Shown: in pieces, positions 25,791 to 38,831 of the stretch | Layout: every line of letters begins with the position of its first letter | Position numbering within the stretch: position 1 is the first letter of the stretch | Origin: Rostrohypoxylon terebratum | Taxonomy: Eukaryota > Ascomycota > Sordariomycetes > Xylariales > Hypoxylaceae | NCBI GenBank assembly: GCA_022497145.1 | Contig: MU385896.1 | Coordinates: 186,001 to 250,000 of the forward strand | DNA length: 64,000 nt | Reading direction: 5' to 3' | Notes under the pieces: generated by a model | Database searches by the model: none | Told to the model about the DNA's origin: nothing | Seen by the model: the letters and a program-made list of their open reading frames with translations, nothing else | Translations under genes and position numbers: made by a program

Positions 25791-28700
25791 ATGAAACCAT
25801 CGGAACCGTACCGGAACCCAGAAACCATCTCTGACAGTAATTTCTCTTGTATTGAAGCTGGAAGTGAGATGGCGAGTGCAAAAATGGACAACGGAATCAA
25901 TGGAATTCACGAGACAAGCGGCAACAAGCTCCATCAGGCCGACACCAATAGCTTCACCGCAACGAGCAAGTCTTCTGCATCATCTTCTACCCCATCTCTT
26001 AGGGTAAAACAAGAGCATGCTCCCAAAGCTAACCGTGAAGGCGTCTCTGCCATCTTTTCTCAATTCAGCCAGTTGCTTCGTGCTTCCCAGCGAGCTCTTC
26101 CAACCGAGACTGGAGATGGCTCATGCAATGACGCGGTTACCCAAAGAACGGGGCTGAAGAAGGATCTGAAATATCTTAGTATGAAAGGTATGATAATGCT
26201 CTTTTACTCACTACTTAGCTGCCTAAGCAACTGCCTGGTAGATATCCTGGCCATGATGCCATGTATTAACTAAGTAGGTACAGATGTGAAGACGGTTTTA
26301 GACCTTGCTCGAAGCAAGCTTAAGGGAGAACAGCTGGTAGACGATAAGACAATGATTATGGAGCGAGTTATCCAGCTGGTCGCCGGGCTACCTACTGGTT
26401 CACGGCTCAGGGAGGAACTGACCAATGCCTTCATAAACGAACTTTGGGATACCTTAGCGCACCCGCCGCTGCTATATGTGGGAGAGAAGCATGAATACAG
26501 GACGGCGGATGGGTCATGGAATAATCCGATGAGGCCTATGAACGGGGCAGCTGGCTCAACCTATGCTCGAACTTGCCGGCCAGGTATTGTCCCGCTGGGG
26601 GCATTGCCTGACCCAGAACTTATCTACGAATCGGTCATGAAGAGGACCAAGTACCGGAAGCACCCGAATAATGTCTCCTCCGTCCTCTGGTACTGGGCGA
26701 CTATCATTATACACGACCTCTTCTGGACCGACCAGACCGACATCAGCAAAACAAAAACGTCATCCTTCCTGGATCTGTCACCTCTCTACGGTAGCAACCA
26801 GGACATGCAAGATTCCGTAAGGACTTTCAAGGACGGGATGATGAAGCCTGACTGCTATGCAGACAAGCGACTCCTCGGTTCTCCGCCTGGTGTATCTGTT
26901 CTACTGATCATGTTTAATCGCTTCCATAACTACGTCGCGGCGAACCTAGCTGCCATTAACGAAGGGGGTCGCTTTACGCCGCCGTCCCCAGGGCTCAGCG
27001 GAGATAAAGCAACTGCGGCATGGAAGAAATACGACAACGACCTTTTCCAAACGGCTCGCTTGGTCACATCCGGTTTGTATATCAACATCACCCTGGTGGA
27101 CTACGTGAGGAACATCGTCAACCTAAATAGGAGTAACACAACATGGACGCTTGACCCTCGCGCCGAGATGGGTCGCGACGTCGGTACCAACTCGGGATCT
27201 GAGCGCGGGACTGGTAGCATGGTCTCCGCCGAGTTCAACCTTTGCTACAGGTAAGAAACACCCAACTCGTGCGCCTCAGAATTACGCTTGCTTACACCGT
27301 ATGTATGTATCCAGGTGGCACTCCTGTATCTCGGACAAGGACGATAAGTGGGTTCAGCGTTTCTACCAAGATATATTTGGGAAGGACCCGTTAGATCTGA
27401 GCCCGCACGATATGATCAGGGGCTTCGCCATGTTCGATCAAAAGATAGCAGCTGACCCCGGCGAGAGGGTATTCGGAGGCTTTAAGCGTGGCGCTGATGG
27501 GAAATTCGACGATGACGACCTTGTCGGCTGTATCTGCGACGCCATAGAAGATTGTGCCGGAGCGTTTGGCGGTCGCAACGTGCCACAATCCATGAAGCCG
27601 GTCGAGATATTGGGCATCCTTCAGGGGCGGAAATGGAACGTCGCCGGTCTAAACGAATTTCGCAAACATTTTGGGCTGAAGCCCTATGAAAAGTTTGAGG
27701 ATATTAATTCTGATCCCGAGATCGCAGATTCTCTTCGACATCTTTACGAGCATCCTGATTTTGTCGAATTGTATCCGGGGTTAGTGGCCGAGGAGGCAAA
27801 GGAACCCATGGTTCCCGGTGTTGGAATAGCTGTAAGGTCACCCAATGTTGCCGTGTTATAATATTCCCACGTTCCTACGGACGTGTTACTAAAGTTCCAT
27901 CAAAGAAGAGAAGAGATTACTAACAAATGGCCTTTTTAGCCGACTTACACCATCTCTCGTGTGATCTTGTCTGACGCCGTCTGTTTGACACGGGGGGACC
28001 GTTTCTACACGACCGACTACCATCCTCGTGGGCTCACATCTTGGGGTTACAATGAAGTGGCATATGACCTGAATATCAACCAGGGCTGCGTTTTCTATAA
28101 GCTCTTTATCCGAGCCTTCCCTAAACACTTCAGAGGAGATTCGGTATATGCTCATTATCCCATGGTCGGTATGTTGTACTCCTCGTCCACTTGTCCACTT
28201 GTCCACTTGTAAGGTATATTATTCGTAGGGTTGCTAACCTGTGAACGTAGTCCCCGGTGAAACGAAGAAGATATTGACAAGGCTCGGAAGAGTCCAAAAC
28301 TTCAACTACGATCGCCCGTCGTCTATACCTGCCCATGTCAATATCAAGACATACAACGGGGCTCAGCATATATTCGAAAACCAGGATAAGTACAAAGTGA
28401 TCTCGAACGAAGGGCTGTCGTTCCTGGCGGATGTTGGAGGAAAGCGATTCACAATCTCTGGAGAGACCACTTTCCGTGCCAGCCAGAGAGACTTCATGCA
28501 GGACTATTCATACGAAGGCGACTGGCGAGCTGATGTCAAGACCTTCTACTCCCAAATCACTGCTCAGCTCATAAAGGAGAAAACGTACAAGCTTGCCGAC
28601 CAGAACTTCGTCGATATTATCCGGGACGTTGGGAACGTTGGACCTGTGTACTTTGTCTCGCGCATGTTTAACTTGCCGTTGAAGACGAAGGAAAACCCGA

Positions 28701-29059
28701 GGGGCATCTACACGGAGCATGAGTTGTACATGGTTCTTGCTGTAATATTCATCACCATCTTCTCTGATGCCGATCCGGCCAAGGCGTTCCCATTGCGACA
28801 AGCGGCGAAAGCGATCACCGGACAGCTGGGAAATGTTATCGAAACAACCGTAAAGCAGGTGGCGGGTTTCGGTTTCGGCGGTCTATTTTCTTCGTGGCCA
28901 AAGAAGAACGATGCCGTGGGCTCATACGGCGCCAACTTGATCAAGGGGCTGTCGAAGACTGGTCTGAACAACTACGACATTGCTTGGGGTCAAGTTCTGC
29001 CTATCGCAGGGGCATCTGTGCCAAACCTCTCAGAATCGGTACGTTTCCCTTTCTCTTCT

Positions 29060-29098
<39 letters not shown>

Positions 29099-29924
29099 TC
29101 TCTCTCTCTCTTTCCTCTCTTTCCTCTTTATCCTCTTTACAGAATTCATAACTCACGGTTTCACAGTTTGCTCAAGCTGTAGACTACTTCCTGTCGCCGG
29201 AAGGATCCAAGCATATCCCTGAGCTGCATCGCATCGCAACTCTTCCGTCGTCAGCCGATACAGACGCCTTGATGCTAGGCTATGCATTAGAAGGTGTTAG
29301 GCTTGCGGGAACGTTCGGTTCCTACCGCGAAGCAGCGGTGGATGACGTTATACGAGAGAACGACGATAGTAGTACTAGTGTATCTATTAGAGCTGGAGAC
29401 CGCGTCCTTGTTAGCTCTGTAAGTGGGTTTCTCTTCTCCCTACTACTACTACCACTACTACTTCTCACTCCCCCATAGTCTGTGAGAACGAGTCTCTCCA
29501 GTCTCTCTCCGCTCCAGTCTTTTCTGAAAAAATAAATTTCCCTCAACCCTCACCCCCCCAAATCACTGATCTCCCACCACGTCCTCCACAATACGGGCTA
29601 GGGCTAATTTTGTTTCAGGCGGACGCAGCCAAAGAAAAGCAGCATTTCCCGGACCCCGAAAAAGTGAACCCACGGCGACCATTGGACTCGTATATCCATT
29701 TCGGGCTAGGGCCACAAGCTTGTCTCGGACCGGATGCTTGCCAGGTTGGCTTGGCTGAGATGTTTCGCTCTGTCTTCCAGTTGAAGGGGTTGCGAAGAGC
29801 CACGGGTCCTCAGGGTGAGCTTAAGAAAGTGCCGCAGACTAGCGGGTTCTCCGAGTATATGAGAGAGGATAGGGGGGCATACTTTCCATTTCCCTGTACT
29901 ATGAAGATATGCTACGACGATTGA
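25791..29924 (+). CDS. ppo: Ppo-type fatty-acid dioxygenase (haem peroxidase-P450 fusion)
   Basis: Seven exons (25791-26187, 26284-27250, 27315-27831, 27940-28168, 28251-29038, 29167-29418, 29619-29924) give 1151 residues; starting at the second ATG (25869) gives 1125. Ppo enzymes (psi-producing oxygenases, linoleate diol synthases) oxygenate C18 fatty acids to hydroperoxides and may isomerise these to diols. Such oxylipins steer sporulation and mycotoxin production. The N-terminal haem-peroxidase domain shows the distal His in IIIHDLFWTD (His276), the TSSFLDLSPLYG Ca-site region, and FNLCYRWHS with the catalytic Tyr454 and proximal His457, rebuilt across intron 2. The C-terminal P450 half ends with FGLGPQACLG, Cys1085 being the presumed thiolate ligand, and the family tail GFSEYMRED...YFPFP. 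The I-helix region reads VPNLSES, differing from the Asn-Gln-x-Gln I recall for linoleate diol synthases. Intron 5 holds CT repeats. Confidence 0.92.
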
Positions 29925-31916
29925 TGTTCATAACTTCATACTAACTTAGGACCTAAGACCTAGGACCTAGGTAGGAACGTATTGTAGGTATACCTTAAGG
30001 CTTAGACTTTGGTACTCAATGCTACTAGGTAGGTATTGCCTACTTAAAATCTAATTAGTCAAATGAAGAATGTTTTTGACGAATGTTTTGACCAATCTTA
30101 CTGAAATACATAGGTATTCTGAGAGATTTTGGTGATTTCCGTGGTCTGCATGACTTTCTCATGTTGAGGTTGAGGTTGAGGTTGAGGTTGAGGTGTTTCG
30201 GTAGTGTTTACTTTTTTTTTCTTTCCTTTCCACATTTCCTTTGCTTTTTTTTTCCCTCTTTTTCTTCTCATTCACTAAATTTGAGTAGCGCTATTTTCAT
30301 ATCTAGGTACACTACGAAATAGTGGCTGAATTATTTGATTCATAATAGCGTGTACATGGAGTTTAACTAAAACACCCCCTTAAAAATATTCTACAACGTA
30401 AAAAGTAAAATATTCAACTACCTAGCAATAAGTCTGGTCTTTCCTTACGGCGACTCATTCTCAGGGTAGGTAGTTACCTATTTTGGAAGTCCGAGTCGCG
30501 TAGACTTTTTACTGGGGCCTATCGGAGCGAATCTAAATACTAAGTTTAAAGTCTAAATGCAACTTAATAGAGTTTTTTCAAGGTTGGTGGTCTCCAAAAA
30601 CCGACGAATGGACATGTCCGTGTATCGTGAGCATATAAAATATATTGTCCGAATACATTAAATACAATACGCACATCACCTAGGACCTACCTAGGTTAAC
30701 AGGGAACAAGCTTCCAAGTTCATACTACTACTACCTAGTCTAGGTACTACTACTCTGTACACCCCACAGATCAATTCTACTACTAGCATAGAAATGACGT
30801 CAAGTCAACCCCCATCTGAGAAGCCACCCCCTTCCCTTGCTTAGTAGTGTAATTTCATCCTCCCCACCTTTGTTTTTTCTTGTTTTCTCTCTGTTCTCTC
30901 GTTTCTCTCGTTTCTCTCGTCTCTTTCTAAATACTAGTACTAATATTACTAATAATATCCATTTTCTCTAACCCTGTCTCCCTGTCTCCCTGTCTCCTTG
31001 TCTCCTTTGTCTCACGTTTCCTCGTTGGCGCGATGGGGCCAGAATATGCCGCCGAGTATTTCCTTAACTAATCCGACGTACCTCAGAGCTCTTTTTTATA
31101 CCTTGTCAGGACATGAATCTGGTTTTCCCATTACCCGTAGTCTTACCAAATACCAACTGACCATCCCCTTGGAGTAGCCGATCCAGCACTAATCCAGAAG
31201 CTCGATCTTCCAGAGTCTAGGCTAGGTAATCTAGCTTGGAGGCTGTCCAACCAGCCTGCCAGCCAAATCGCCAGAGCTTTACTACATCCAGTGCGCGAAT
31301 TTCCTGAAGCTCGAACAAAACAACCCCCCCAAAGAAAAACAGACGCGGATGAACGCCATAGCTGTCTTGTCAGTCGCATAGTCGAGTCGACTGGCATAGC
31401 CACCTGGTCGCCATCCTCTCTTCTCTCTTCTCTCTTCTTTCTACCCTGCTCACACGCCTCGCGCCGCATGCGAGATGCTTGGTGAAGCCGCCAGCATGTG
31501 ATATGGAGTATGCTACTAGGTATGTATGAATGTATACCTACCTATGCTACCATGTATATGGAGCTGACTAGAGCTTCGAGTGTGCATGATCATCCTGCAC
31601 TGTGAATATACCTATCAGACGCCAGCACCCTGACAGTGCGGCATCCTGTTTTTTTGAGCCTGTCTTGGATGCTTTACCCTCTGGCTTACACGACTCTAGA
31701 CGACTTGATAGATTCGATTGGTTCAGTCGAGTAAACAATACTAGGCAATACAATTTATTATTTAATCTGGCTCACTGCCTGCTCACCAATGTTCATCTTG
31801 ACCATCTACATGAGATCTCATCCCCTCTGTTTGGATTGTGCTGTATAGTTTCCCCGATTCACCAGTTTGAATCTTACCCCTTACCCCTTATTACCCCTTA
31901 CCCTTTTCACCTTAAA
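29925..31916. other. Spacer between the Ppo and ATPase genes
   Basis: No gene is recognised. AGGACCTA stacks lie at 29946-29974 and 30677-30695, and GAGGTT repeats at 30163-30193. The part at 30200-30920 is T-rich, and TTACCCC units at about 31874-31905 lie immediately before the ATPase start. Small frames at 31143-31485 on both strands lack features. Confidence 0.45.
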
Positions 31917-34900
31917 ATGGACGGCCCCGGGCTCAGTAAGCATGCCATTAAATGGGATGAGGAGGAAGCAGGGCGACCTCAGCGCGGTCTTCGTCGCACA
32001 CATTCCACTGGATCTATGTCTATTCGTAGCGCCCGTTCGCGACGTGAAGTTGATCCGTCCATCGCTCTCCCTATTCAGTACCGTACCGTGTAAGAAACCG
32101 ACTTCCTTCTCTCCCTCATCGGATTCCACTTCCACCGCAGATCATTCTAACACTTACCTACCTTCTAGGTCGTATCAGATCGAGGATACCATACAGAAAG
32201 ATGCCACAGCACAGTCGAAAGCGAAAGACGCTGCTACCAAGGGTCGATATCCATAATCCCAACTCTTGCACCACTCCCTCACTCACATTTATGATACAGA
32301 GCTATCATCGCTTGAATGGCATACAATCTCAACTGACGAGGCTCTCCGCCGTCTCAGCGCATCGGTGACGGAGGGTCTCTCCAATGAACAGGTTGCCCGC
32401 AGACAAAAGGAATATGGTCGAAATGCCCCATCTCCGCCAAAGTCCCATGCTCTCCAGAAGTACTTTGGTTACTTCTTCAAGGGTTTCGGGCCTGTCCTGC
32501 TTGTAGGAGCCATTCTCGTCCTCATTTCGTGGAAACCACTCGGGCAGCCTCCATCTCTAGCTAATCTAGTAAGAAATCCCATCTCAGCCGAAGGACACAA
32601 CGAAGCTATTTATTAACATCGCTTCTTTATAACAAAGGCACTCGGGATCGTCCTTGTTGCTGTATTCTTCATCCAGGCCGCTTTCAATATGTTCCAAGAC
32701 TGGAGCTCATCTAGAGTGATGAGTTCTATTAAAAACATGCTTCCAGAAGACTCTATGGTTATCCGAAATGGCGTACAGACCTCCCTCGATGCCCAGGAGC
32801 TTGTCCCTGGAGACGTCGTATGTGTCAAGGCTGGAAACAAACTCCCAGCTGACATGCGTTTTCTCCAAGTTTCCAGCGATGCCAAGTTTGATAGGTCTAT
32901 TCTGACCGGAGAGTCTTTGCCTCTCGCGGCAACAGTCAATTCGACCGACGAAAACTATCTTGAGACACGTTGCATCGGTTTGCAAGGAACTCACTGTGTT
33001 TCCGGTTCTTGTACGGGCTTGGTCGTAGCGACGGGCGATCGTACAGTATTCGGTCGCATCGCTGCTCTGACAAATGAACCTAAAACAAAAATGACGACTC
33101 TAGAGAAAGAAGTTCTATACTTTGTGATCATCATCTGTTCCATCATGCTGGCAATGATCACCGTGGTCCTGGTTGTTTGGTTAGTACAACAAACAAGCAA
33201 ACAAGTAGGCGTATGTTGAGGTTCCCGCGGCTAACAACAGATCAGGGGTGCCTGGTTAAAGAAAGTCCACCCGGGTTGGATCAACGTCCCGACTCTCATC
33301 GTCGACTGTGTCAGCGTGGCCATTGCATTTATTCCGGAAGGCCTACCCATCGCGTTGACTGCTGGCTTAACAATCACAGCCAACCTAATGCGGAAGCATA
33401 AGGTCTTGTGTAAATCACTGAAGACTGTCGAGACTTTAGGCTCTGTCTCCGTCATCTGCTCAGACAAGACAGGAACCCTTACCGAGGTAAGGAAGAGGGA
33501 AAAAAATAACTAATTTGATAATGGCAATTATAGATTGTCGGACGCACACTAACCTCGTCTAGAATCGAATGACAATCACCGAATGTACCATTGGAACCCA
33601 CACCATTACCGTAGATGCGGCCGAAGACGAGCTGGAGGTCAGCACAGCACCAGCAATCGCCGGCATGGTCACAACGGGAGTCGACCAGGTGCGCGCTATA
33701 GCCGGACTTTGCAACGCAGCAGAATTCGACGCCGCCACCATGGAACTCCCTATTGAACAACGCCGTGTGTTTGGTGACGCTACCGACCAGGCTGTACTGA
33801 GATTCTCTGAGCGATTCGGATCAGTACACCATCTGCGCCAATGTTGGCAGAAAACATACGAATTGGCCTTTAACAGTAAGAACAAATACATGATCAGGAC
33901 GTTCTCGATGTTCAGGAAAGATTGTTTAAAAGCTACTTTGTCAGAAAACGAGGCGGAAACTTTCCACTCAGGTGATGTGTACGTTGTTTAACGCTATCAT
34001 CGGGATGTCTATTATACTAACCTGCTTTCCATTACCTAACTAGTCTTTTGACCATCAAGGGAGCCCCCGATGTTCTAATCAATAGGTGTTCTTCTTTTGT
34101 TAACAATGCCGGAGATGTGTACCCCTTCGACGACGAGATGAGAGCATCATTTGAAAACGTGAAGAATACGTACAGCAGCCAAGGAAAAAGGTGTATTTTG
34201 CTTGCTCGTAAAGTCATCCGCCAAGGCGAGCTACATCATCAATCCGGAACAGGCCAATTCGAAGATGAGATCACGGAACAAGCTAAGTCGGGCCTAACCT
34301 TAATCGGTCTTGTGGCCATTGTCGATCCTCTACGTCCAGAAATTCGTGAGGTGGTATCGACGCTTCGTGGTGCCGGTATTAGGGTCTTCATGGTGAGGAA
34401 TTTTCAAATCGTTATTGGGAGAGGATATATTTTGACAATAGACAATATGAAGGTCACCGGCGACTTTGCCCTAACTGCGCTTGCAATCGCCCAAGATGCC
34501 GGTATTGTCAGTTGTTCGTCGTCTTTGGTCCACGATGTCTCCGCATTACACAGAGACCCAGCCGACAGCGACCTCAAGACTACCGAATCTCGTTCATCGA
34601 TCCTTATCAGCGGACCAGAGCTACTCGGTCTTAACGAATACCAATGGAAGACCCTGACACAATACGAAGAGATTGTGTTCGCTCGAACAACACCGGAACA
34701 AAAATTGCGCATTGTTAAGGAGTTCCAGGCAGACAGCGTTGTCGCCATGACCGGGGATGGCGTGAACGACGCGCCGTCGCTCAAAGCTGCTGATGTCGGT
34801 ATCGCTCTAGGAAGCGGTTCTGACATCGCTATTGAGGCAGCTGACATGGTCTTGCTTGAATCATTCTCGTCTATCGTGGAGGCGGTACAATATGGGCGTG

Positions 34901-35776
34901 TGGTCTTTGATAACCTGAAGAAGGTCATCTGTTACCTATTACCTGCCGGAAGTTTTGCTGAGTTCTGGCCGGTTATGACGAACGTCATCTTCGGGCTTCC
35001 TCAAGTCCTTTCCTCTTTCCTCATGATCATTATCTGGTAGGCGATACCTATAACACTGACCTAACAATTTATGAAATACTAGCTAGCATACTAAACGCCT
35101 TATAGCTGTTTCACCGATTGTGCTGCTGCGACAGTGCTCTCTTACGAGAAGCCCGAAGCCGATGTGCTACTGCGAAAGCCTCGTAATGTGAAGAAGGACC
35201 GCTTAGTCAACTGGCAACTAGTTGGACACGCATACGGTGTTCTGGGCATGATCGAGACAATAGCCTCGTTCGCTATGGCATATTGGTACTTGGAAAAGAA
35301 CGGGATACCTTTCCGCGTGCTTTGGTTCTCCTTTGGAAATCTTCCAGGTTGGATCGACCCGGACTACTACGCTCAGAAACTGAACGAGGCATCTTCCATC
35401 TATTTTGTTAATCTTGTTGTCATGTGAGTTGAGAAATAACCAAACCGCCTGGAAATTCTGACTGATTTACATAAGGCAATGGTTCAACCTGCTTGCGGTC
35501 CGCACCCGCCGCTGGAGCATCTTCCAACATCCCCCGGCTTTGAATAGAGACACCCAAAACTTATACCTTTTCCCGGCGATTATGTTCGCGTTGTCGATGG
35601 CTATCCTTTGGTTATACATCCCGCAACTGCAATCGATTCTAGGAACCTCGCCTGTGCCGGTAGAACACTGGTTCTTGCCCTTTGCTTTTGGTTTGTTCAT
35701 CCTTCTATTTGACGAGACGCGCAAATTTCTCATAAGGAAATATCCCAACGGGTTTATTGCTAAATTAGCTTGGTGA
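31917..35776 (+). CDS. P-type cation ATPase, fungal Na+/K+-ATPase alpha-like (type II)
   Basis: Ten exons (31917-32089, 32169-32242, 32300-32568, 32638-33179, 33246-33486, 33563-33978, 34044-34392, 34453-35036, 35106-35423, 35476-35776) give 1088 residues. All P-type signatures are present: LTGES in the actuator domain, PEGLP in TM4, DKTGT with the phosphorylated Asp426, KGAPD in the nucleotide domain, and TGDGVNDAPSLKAADVGIALG in the hinge. About ten membrane segments are expected, four before and six after the catalytic unit. The family pumps monovalent cations at the plasma membrane. The TM4 and TM5 contexts resemble fungal Na/K-type or ACU-type pumps rather than ENA or Pma1, but ion choice cannot be read here. 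Intron 2 (32243-32299) has a weak donor (GTCGAT). Intron 7 (34393-34452) is 60 nt, in frame and without a stop; removing it restores the family sequence RVFMVTGD. Confidence 0.9.
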
Positions 35777-36332
35777 AAGCCAACTATAGACGGTTACTCT
35801 TCTTCAGACTTAAGCACATTCGGAGCGAGTGTAATTTTTATATACAAAGGGAGAAATACCTACATTATGATGGCAATAAATGTATGTATTTAACGTCTGT
35901 ATATACCTACTTAGGGTGGCAATTTTCATCGCCTTATCCTTTTCCCTTCTCTACCTTTTAATTTATAGACATTCTTATCAGGCTACACTAGGCCATACTA
36001 CTGTTGAAGAAAACACATATACTCTTTCACTATCTCCCTTTCCTCCCCTCGTTTTATCTTGTGTGGTCACAGTGGAATCAAGGAACTTGGGTGCAAATAT
36101 ATTCCTGTACTATTTTCTAGAGCACGTCCGTCTGATATCGGTAATCGGTACTCAGGAATGTCTTGTCTTTTCCCCTGACGACAAATCTATTGTATGCAAC
36201 GACTCACGGAGCTAAGCCTCCCAAACGCCTTCTGTATGCTTGTCTAAGTAAATATAAACGCTCACACATCCGAGGGATGTCGGTAGAAGTCCTTCCGGCT
36301 CGCAAGGAACAACCTCGATATGTAACATCTAT
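35777..36332. other. Convergent 3' spacer
   Basis: Nothing beyond the 3' flanks of the ATPase and the enoyl-reductase-like gene is visible; short frames here are chance. Confidence 0.45.
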
Positions 36333-37639
36333 CTATTGCATCCGCACCACCAATTTCTTGCCCTTGAGATTTCCTTTCTTCAACATATCTAGGCCCCCTT
36401 GGACCGAGTCTAAGCCCCCTTCGATCAGGTGCAACTCGGGCAAGACAATCTTGCCGTCCTCCAAAAGTCTACCAAGCTCCTCTGTATAACGAACATTGCT
36501 CTTGTCGAGCACGAATTGTTTCATCTCCACTGTGTGCACCACAACGTTCTCGGGGACCGACTGTGAGTTGGACATCATAGCTAATGGTGCGAAATGAACG
36601 GGCTTGTCCGTCGATACAGCGTCTAATACGAGCGCTGCCGTCTTTGGTCCTACCAAGTCGATCGCCCGTGTAATTTTGTCGGCGGCAACAGTCCGAATCT
36701 CGTCGACTACTTGTTCGTCTGTCTTTCCATCTCTCACGACCACGTGGGTTGCGCCCAAGCGTTCTGATAGCGATTTCGTCTCTGCCGAGTTGACGGTTAT
36801 TACTCGAATTCCATTCAAGCTCGCTATTTGTGTGGCGAACTGCCCTGTGACGGTTGAGCCGCCCCAGATCAAGAGCCATTGCCCGTCTGCCCCATCCGTA
36901 GGTCGTTGGGTCGGTACGCCTAACCACTTCCACAGGGTCATAGACGCCGTCAAAGCTGCGACCCCTAAGCATGCAGCTGCCTCGAATGGTATGTTGGGAG
37001 GGATGGGAAGAACGGTGTGAGAGGGCACGACAACAAATTCTTGGAAGCAGCCGGCACGGACATCTTTGTAGTACGTGCTCGTCCACACCGAGTCTCCCTC
37101 TTGAAAAGTAGTGACGGCAGAACCAACTCGGGCTACTACCCCAGACATTTCCCGGCCAGTAACCTGACAATCGTTGTTAGTGTTGAAATCCACTATGTAA
37201 CTATGCATGAGAAGGGAGGGGAGTTTCGCACCCAAGGAAATTCCGGCAAGCAGAAATTATAATCAACGGATTTCCAGTCGATGGGGTTCAGGCCGACGTA
37301 GTGACTCCGAATCATGATCTCGTCATCTCCGACCACCGGCATGGGGAAATCGTGACGAATCTCGTATTCTCCCTTACGAGCGACGACGAGTGCTCTTTGC
37401 GTTCTAGGTATCGTGAATTCGGCAACCGAAACATTAGCCGACTCGTCTGTCGTCGTTGGCGTGGAACCTTTGCGTATGTTATGGATGTCATGGACGTCAT
37501 GGATGTCATGAACGACTGACGGCTGTGACTTCTCATCTGGAATGGAACTCGATTTTGCTCTTATCCTCCGTAGCAAAGTACGAACAGTCTTCCACGAGTT
37601 CCTGCTAGAAAGAGCATGACCGGGCCGTGTGTCCGCCAT
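36333..37639 (-). CDS. MDR-family NADPH oxidoreductase (trans-enoyl-reductase/zinc-type ADH-like)
   Basis: The exons are 37639-37232 and 37163-36333, giving 412 residues; the 68-nt intron uses GTGCGA...CTAAC...CAG and joins PEFPW to VTGREMSG. The medium-chain dehydrogenase/reductase fold is shown by RSHYVGLNPIDWKSVDY, TGREMSGVVARVG, the GroES-like turn FQEGDSVW, the nucleotide loop LLIWGGSTVTGQFATQIA and the late AIDLVGPKTA. GLNPIDWK without the catalytic zinc cysteines is typical of the fungal enoyl-reductase/toxD-like group, which includes PKS partners such as LovC. No polyketide synthase lies nearby, so a specialised-metabolism role is not supported. An N-terminal extension of about 75 residues precedes the fold and carries an HDIHDVHDIHNI repeat encoded by near-identical 9-nt units (37486-37521). 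The start is the first in-frame ATG. Confidence 0.88.
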
Positions 37640-37780
37640 TGGCAACCACAGCAGCGACTATCTTCCTCCTGCCTACGTACCTATACTGCTAAGTTCACCT
37701 CTATCTTGATTAATCCTTTTTCAATATATGAACCGTAGAAGATAGGGATTCAAGTAAGTTCTGTCTCTGTCTCTCTCTCC

Positions 37781-37816
<36 letters not shown>

Positions 37817-38831
37817 CTTCCCTCTTATTTCCTTTGAGAGTCAGTAACAGAAAAATAATTGGTAATCTACTTTAGCTACTATTCATTCCTAGTATATGTC
37901 ATCGGGGACAACGGGATACTTGCTACTTAACAGCGAGCAATGGCAGTCCGGTACGGACCAATAATGGTGGTCCTGGTGTCGCACGCCATCAGCACGCCAT
38001 CGACCAGGGTAGCGCGATTACATATAGGGGTCGCGTATCATCCCGTCTGGTGGAGCGGATCTCTTTTCCGATTCGGCCCCCTCGGGGAAATAATGCGATA
38101 ATTGGTCAGCGTGGAGTTCCTTGGTCGAAAGAATAGGTAGAGTGTTTATTACTGATCTGAAGTTACCTCCGAATCCGGTCCCGTGGTGGCGGGTTGCATA
38201 CCTCAATTGTTACTTCGTACCCGGCAAGTTTCCCGGGGAGGGGAGGGGAGAGATAACGACAAGAGAGGTGTGTGTGTGTGTGTGTGTGTGTGTGGAAGCC
38301 AAGATAATAGGTTCAGGGGAGCCAGTCAACTTGTTCGATCAAGATCTGTCTGCCATGATAAATACTAGGTAGGTAGGTAGTTACCCAGATAAGGAGTACA
38401 TAGATGGGGGTTGTCCTCTTCACAGCCAACGTCTGTCGTGGAACGCATTCCACCTGGTGGCAAACCCCTGAATGAGTCTAGTTATATACCTCTCTGTATA
38501 TAAGTATGTATATGTAGTATATGTATATGTATATGTATACCTATATATATACTAGCTACTTTTTGGGGGGATGGTCGTGATGCATACTTACCCTACCTAC
38601 TCACTTATCTTCATAATCTGACTTCGAGTTACAACAATCCCGGGAAACTCGCCGAGTGGATGAGATGGAAGAAATTGGTCAAAGACATAGCCGAGTTCCA
38701 TAAAACTTCTCTCCGTATATCTAATGGTTCTAACCTCGAATATTGCTAGAACCCATGCTCACACCTAACTTAGCAGCCATACCCAGAAGGGTCCCAGAAG
38801 GGTGACAGGAGGGTGACAGAATACGAGCCGA
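37640..38831. other. Spacer upstream of the enoyl-reductase-like gene
   Basis: No gene is seen. It holds a T/CTTTT-rich tract (37776-37830), GT repeats (38268-38294), TAGG units (38368-38380) and alternating ATATGT (about 38505-38555). Confidence 0.45.
38268..38294. repeat. GT dinucleotide microsatellite
   Basis: About 13 uninterrupted GT units in the spacer upstream of the four-TM gene pair. Confidence 0.9.

Noticed and set aside
31143..31485. Opposed ORFs before the ATPase gene
   Set aside because: Both are under 110 codons, mirror each other and lack motifs.
36333..37235. Unspliced reading of the MDR enzyme starting inside its intron
   Set aside because: It would lose the GLNPIDWK N-terminal lobe; splicing 37231-37164 restores a complete fold.
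25791..37639. A secondary-metabolite cluster built on the Ppo and enoyl-reductase-like genes
   Set aside because: No polyketide, peptide or terpene synthase, and a cation pump lies between them.
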